This document shows, one piece after another, positions 61,056-64,000 of a DNA stretch of 64,000 nt. The position numbers and the translations under genes were made by a program. How positions within the stretch are numbered: the stretch's first letter is position 1; every line of letters begins with the position of its first letter. Origin of the DNA: Pseudoselenomonas ruminis (GTDB lineage: Bacteria; Bacillota; Negativicutes; Selenomonadales; Selenomonadaceae); contig NZ_VTOY01000007.1 in the NCBI RefSeq assembly GCF_008271295.1, positions 1-64,000 on the forward strand, given 5' to 3'. The notes under the pieces were generated by a model, which was not told the origin of the DNA, did no database searches, and saw nothing but the letters and a program-made list of their open reading frames with translations.

Positions 61056-61874
61056 TTATTTTTCCTCTGGCACATACCAAAGTCCGTTGTTGTTTTTCTT
61101 TAAATACTCTTTGAACTCTGCCGAATGGTAGGCATCGATGATGTCCTTGACCCATTTGGCGTCTTTATCCTGCTCGCACACGACGAGCTGGAGCAGCAGA
61201 TGTGGCAGGATGTCCTCGGTCAGCAGGGCGGTCTGCGGGTCGATTTTGGCATTGTAGACAATCGAACCGGTAATAACGATAAAGTCAAAATCCGTACGCA
61301 CAGCTGGAATGTTGAGGGACTTCATCTCCGTGAACTGCAGATTATAAGGATTTTCGATAATGTCTGCCTGGGTCACCGTCGACAAGTCTTTCTGCGGGTC
61401 GAGTTTTATCCAGCCAGCCTTTTGTAATAGCGCATACGCTCGAGCCGTATTGGCCGCATCATTAGGCACGGCGATACGGTCACCGGCGGCAATTTCCTTC
61501 AGATTCGTTTTTTTGCCAGGGTAAATTCCTGCCGGTACCGTAGGAATCGGCGTGACGGCCGCCAATTTTCCGCCCTGCTTCTGATTAAAATTCTCCATAT
61601 AGGCCGTGTGCTGCTCGACATTAAAGTCCACTTCGCCATCGTTTAGCACCACATCCGCCTGCAGCAAATCCGACATATCCTTACCGACCAGCTTATAGCC
61701 TTTCGCTTCCAAAATCGGCTTGACTCCCTGTTCAAACAATTCCGAGTACGGGCCCTGAGATTTGCTGTATACCAGTTCTTTCTTATCCGCACCATTATCA
61801 TTCTGCGAGCCGCAGCCTGCTGCCAATAAAGTCGTAATCGCCAAAGCTGCTGCTATCCATTTTCTAAGTTTCAT
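61056..61874 (-). CDS. metQ: Methionine ABC transporter substrate-binding lipoprotein
   Basis: This 272-residue NlpA-family lipoprotein has a lipobox (LLAAGC, cysteine about residue 21). The binding-domain signatures are VDFNVEQHTAYMENFN, AVPNDAANTARAYALLQKAGWIKL and YNAKIDPQTALLTED. It binds methionine outside the cell and delivers it to MetI. It is the last gene of metN-metI-metQ. The M20 amidohydrolase upstream suggests that N-acyl or peptide-bound methionine may also be used. Confidence 0.93.
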   Translation of the reverse strand: MKLRKWIAAALAITTLLAAGCGSQNDNGADKKELVYSKSQGPYSELFEQGVKPILEAKGYKLVGKDMSDLLQADVVLNDGEVDFNVEQHTAYMENFNQKQGGKLAAVTPIPTVPAGIYPGKKTNLKEIAAGDRIAVPNDAANTARAYALLQKAGWIKLDPQKDLSTVTQADIIENPYNLQFTEMKSLNIPAVRTDFDFIVITGSIVYNAKIDPQTALLTEDILPHLLLQLVVCEQDKDAKWVKDIIDAYHSAEFKEYLKKNNNGLWYVPEEK

Positions 61875-61902
61875 GATATATCATCCTTTCCCAATCATAA
61901 CA

Positions 61903-62562
61903 TCAATGACCACGAGCTTTTGCCGCAAAAAAATTTCCCGCCGACTGAATCAGCTGTACGAACACCACCAAAACAATAACGGTAAATAGCATCAGGGGAA
62001 AATTCATGCGCTCATACCCATAGGTCAGCGCCAAATCGCCTACGCCGCCGGCACCAATTGCCCCGGCCATCGCTGTAGCTCCCAGCAGACCAATCGTTCC
62101 GGTCGTGACCGATAAAATCAGCGAAGCCTTTGCCTCCGGCAGCAGGAAATACCAGATAGTCTCCCAGTACGATGCCCCCATCGATTTTGCCGTTTCAAAT
62201 ATCCCCGGGTTGACCTCCAAAAAGGAATTTTCGAAGAGCCGGGCCAGATACGGCGTGATGAAAACCACCAATGGCACCAAAGCCGCCGTAGTACCGATAC
62301 GTGTTCCCACAATCAGCTTCGTCAGTGGCAAAATAAAGACCAGCAAAATGATAAATGGCACACTGCGGATGGTATTCACCAATGAATTCAAGAGCACATA
62401 AATGCGCCGGTTCGGGATAAGTCCCTGCTGGCGGCTTACCACCAGCGTCACCGCAATCAGCAGGGCCAATACTGTGCCAATGGCCAGTGCCACAAAAACC
62501 ATATATAATGTCTGTTCTGCCGATAATACGAGCTGTTCCGGCGATACACCCAAATTTATCAT
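61903..62562 (-). CDS. metI: Methionine ABC transporter permease
   Basis: This 219-residue membrane protein has five to six helices and the permease coupling loop SMGASYWETIWYFLLPEAKASL. It forms the channel with the ATPase MetN. Its ATG overlaps the metN stop codon (ATGA). Length is that of E. coli MetI (217). Confidence 0.94.
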   Translation of the reverse strand: MINLGVSPEQLVLSAEQTLYMVFVALAIGTVLALLIAVTLVVSRQQGLIPNRRIYVLLNSLVNTIRSVPFIILLVFILPLTKLIVGTRIGTTAALVPLVVFITPYLARLFENSFLEVNPGIFETAKSMGASYWETIWYFLLPEAKASLILSVTTGTIGLLGATAMAGAIGAGGVGDLALTYGYERMNFPLMLFTVIVLVVFVQLIQSAGNFFAAKARGH

Positions 62563-63581
62563 ACGGCCACCTCCTGCCAGACTACATTATGACGATCCAA
62601 ATATTCCGTTGTGGCGGCCAGAGATTTTGCCGGCCCAATAAATTTCACGATAAATATTCCCAGAATCACCTGCTGCAATTCCGTTACCGCAGCAAATAAA
62701 ACACTGCTTTCCACTGGAATCCGGCGGTTTATGTTATAGAGAATATTTTCCTTTGCCACCTCGCCTTGGAACCGCAGTTTGAGCAATTTGTATTCCCGCT
62801 TTTCCTGTTGCAAATCTGCCACCAAACTCTCTGGCAATTCGTCGGGAATAACTGTCCGTACAAATCGCTGGGTAATCGGCTGCTGCGGATTGCCAAACAC
62901 ATCGAGCACCGATCCCTGTTCTACGATTTGGCCGTTTTCCATCACCGCCACGCGATTGCAGATGCGCTGCACGACCTGAATCTGATGCGTAACCAGAATA
63001 ATGGTAATTCCCAGCTTTTGGTTAATCTGTGCCAACAGCTGCAAAATGGATTCCGTAGTATCCGGATCCAACGCACTGGTTGCCTCATCGCACAGCAGGA
63101 TTTCCGGATTGGTAGCCAGGGAACGGGCAATCCCCACGCGCTGTTTCTGGCCGCCGGACAGCTGCCAGGGGTAAGCATCTTTCCTGCCCTCCAGTTCCAC
63201 AAACGCCAGCAGCTCCTCGACCCGCGCGGCTATCTGCTCTGCCGGTGTGTGATTGAGCCGTAACGGAATGGCAATGTTTTCGTAAACGGTACGGGATTCC
63301 AGCAGGTTAAACTGCTGAAATATCATGCCAATCCGCTTACGCACGCTGCGAAGTTCCTTCTCGGGATAATCTGCCAGCTTGCGCCCATCTAACTCGACAA
63401 AACCTTGGTCTGGCACTTCCAGCGCATTGACCATGCGCAGCAACGTGGACTTTCCCGCGCCGCTAAAACCGATAATCCCCCAAATCTGTCCTTTCTCTAT
63501 CGTGAGCGAAACATCACGCAACGCCTTAACCTTCTGCGCATCACTCACAAAACTTTTGCTGACATGCGAAATCTTAATCAT
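62559..63581 (-). CDS. metN: Methionine ABC transporter ATP-binding protein
   Basis: This 340-residue ABC ATPase has Walker A GFSGAGKST, signature LSGGQKQRVGIARSL and Walker B ILLCDEATSALD. A C-terminal NIL domain (about residues 265-340) binds methionine and inhibits transport in the E. coli protein. It overlaps the upstream amidohydrolase gene by eight bases, which puts both in one operon. Confidence 0.95.
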   Translation of the reverse strand: MIKISHVSKSFVSDAQKVKALRDVSLTIEKGQIWGIIGFSGAGKSTLLRMVNALEVPDQGFVELDGRKLADYPEKELRSVRKRIGMIFQQFNLLESRTVYENIAIPLRLNHTPAEQIAARVEELLAFVELEGRKDAYPWQLSGGQKQRVGIARSLATNPEILLCDEATSALDPDTTESILQLLAQINQKLGITIILVTHQIQVVQRICNRVAVMENGQIVEQGSVLDVFGNPQQPITQRFVRTVIPDELPESLVADLQQEKREYKLLKLRFQGEVAKENILYNINRRIPVESSVLFAAVTELQQVILGIFIVKFIGPAKSLAATTEYLDRHNVVWQEVAV

Positions 63582-64000
63582 GTTTCCACACCTCCTGCCT
63601 GAGTGCCCCTTGGGCTAACCGGGCCATATAATCCGCAGCAGGATAAAGTGCCTGCGGGTCTGCCGTAAACTTCGGGTTATGATTGACAGGACCAATACCT
63701 GTACCGATAAGGGAAAACATCCCCGGAATCTTTTCCAGATAATACGCAAAATCCTCACCGCCTAATGATGCAGGCGCCTGCCGCTCAATCAGACTGGTAT
63801 TTTGCGCCGTTTGACGGGCAAATTCATAGAGATGCGCATCGTTATAGGTTACTGGCGGACCAGCCACATAATTGACCACTGCCGTCCCGCCAAAGGATGC
63901 GGCCACACCTTGTGCGATTTCCTGCAGCCGCCGCTTGATAAACGCCCGCGCTTCAGGCGTCTGAGTCCGTACGGTTCCCTCGAGCTGTACTTTCCCCGGA
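63574..64000 (-). CDS. M20-family amidohydrolase, C-terminal part (cut by window end)
   Basis: The frame runs open to the window edge and gives the last 141 residues of an N-acyl-amino acid amidohydrolase or HipO-like peptidase. Visible motifs are VQLEGTVRTQTPEARAF, GGTAVVNYVAGPPVTYND and GGEDFAYYLEKIPGMFSLIGTG, where the glutamate helps bind the second metal. It removes acyl groups from N-acyl amino acids in known relatives. Its overlap with metN suggests that the substrate is an acylated methionine or similar compound. The N terminus lies beyond the window. Confidence 0.88.
   Translation of the reverse strand, partial: PGKVQLEGTVRTQTPEARAFIKRRLQEIAQGVAASFGGTAVVNYVAGPPVTYNDAHLYEFARQTAQNTSLIERQAPASLGGEDFAYYLEKIPGMFSLIGTGIGPVNHNPKFTADPQALYPAADYMARLAQGALRQEVWKHD

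Noticed and set aside
1-64000. CRISPR arrays, tRNA or rRNA genes, insertion sequences, prophage
   Set aside because: No spaced repeat arrays, no cloverleaf sequences and no transposase, integrase or phage structural proteins were seen on either strand.

Overview
The window looks like the chromosome of an anaerobic diderm Firmicute of the Negativicutes, most like Selenomonas or a close relative. This placement is inferred from the protein set (membrane formate dehydrogenase, NarGHJI, NrfHA, a Desulfovibrio-type Ccm system, a Bacillus-type Fnr, a SigH-like sigma factor), not from a marker gene. No rRNA, tRNA, CRISPR array, insertion sequence or prophage was found. Most genes lie on the minus strand.

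Layout. 1-900: a tiny hydrophobic peptide gene with a divergent small RNA that looks like a type I toxin-antitoxin pair, then a zinc-ribbon membrane protein. 1061-9239: a chemoreceptor with a NarX-like nitrate P-box, then formate dehydrogenase genes (fdhD; fdhA-fdhE-fdhB-fdhC). 9497-15016: a molybdenum cofactor operon (second moeA-like gene, moeA, moaA, MOSC-MogA fusion, MobA-MobB fusion) behind a Moco-type riboswitch. 15100-19544: dinB, a chemoreceptor, a SigH-like sigma factor and a His-rich protein. 19631-25910: narGHJI. 26123-29278: a GGDEF protein, a small unknown, two large palindromes and cysteine desulfidase. 29335-35183: secreted and zinc-ribbon proteins, an XRE regulator, and a chemoreceptor paired with an orphan sugar-binding lipoprotein. 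35488-40759: fnr, narK, moaC, deoC, a DeoR-type regulator and an NlpC/P60 hydrolase. 40885-49778: nrfHA, ccmABCEF headed by a second Crp/Fnr regulator, and hcp. 49976-54373: a protein with three 42-residue repeats and two paralogous chemoreceptors. 54644-60922: a JetABC/MksBEF SMC complex without JetD, in an operon with a TauE-type exporter. 61056-64000: metNIQ and a truncated M20 amidohydrolase.

How the genes work together. Formate oxidation feeds electrons to nitrate reductase and then to NrfHA, giving nitrate to ammonium respiration. NarK moves nitrate and nitrite, Hcp removes NO or hydroxylamine, Ccm matures the nine haems of NrfHA, and the moa/moe/mob genes make the cofactor for NarG and FdhA. 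The promoters of nar, narK, fnr, hcp and the nitrate-receptor gene each carry an Fnr box of the form TGTGA-N6-TYACA whose centre lies exactly 32 bp from the centre of the -10 hexamer. The nrfHA and crp-ccm promoters instead carry TGTTG-N6-CAAC at the same distance. The second Crp/Fnr protein lacks the glutamate that reads the fourth base of TGTGA, so two paralogues with different DNA specificities appear to divide the pathway.
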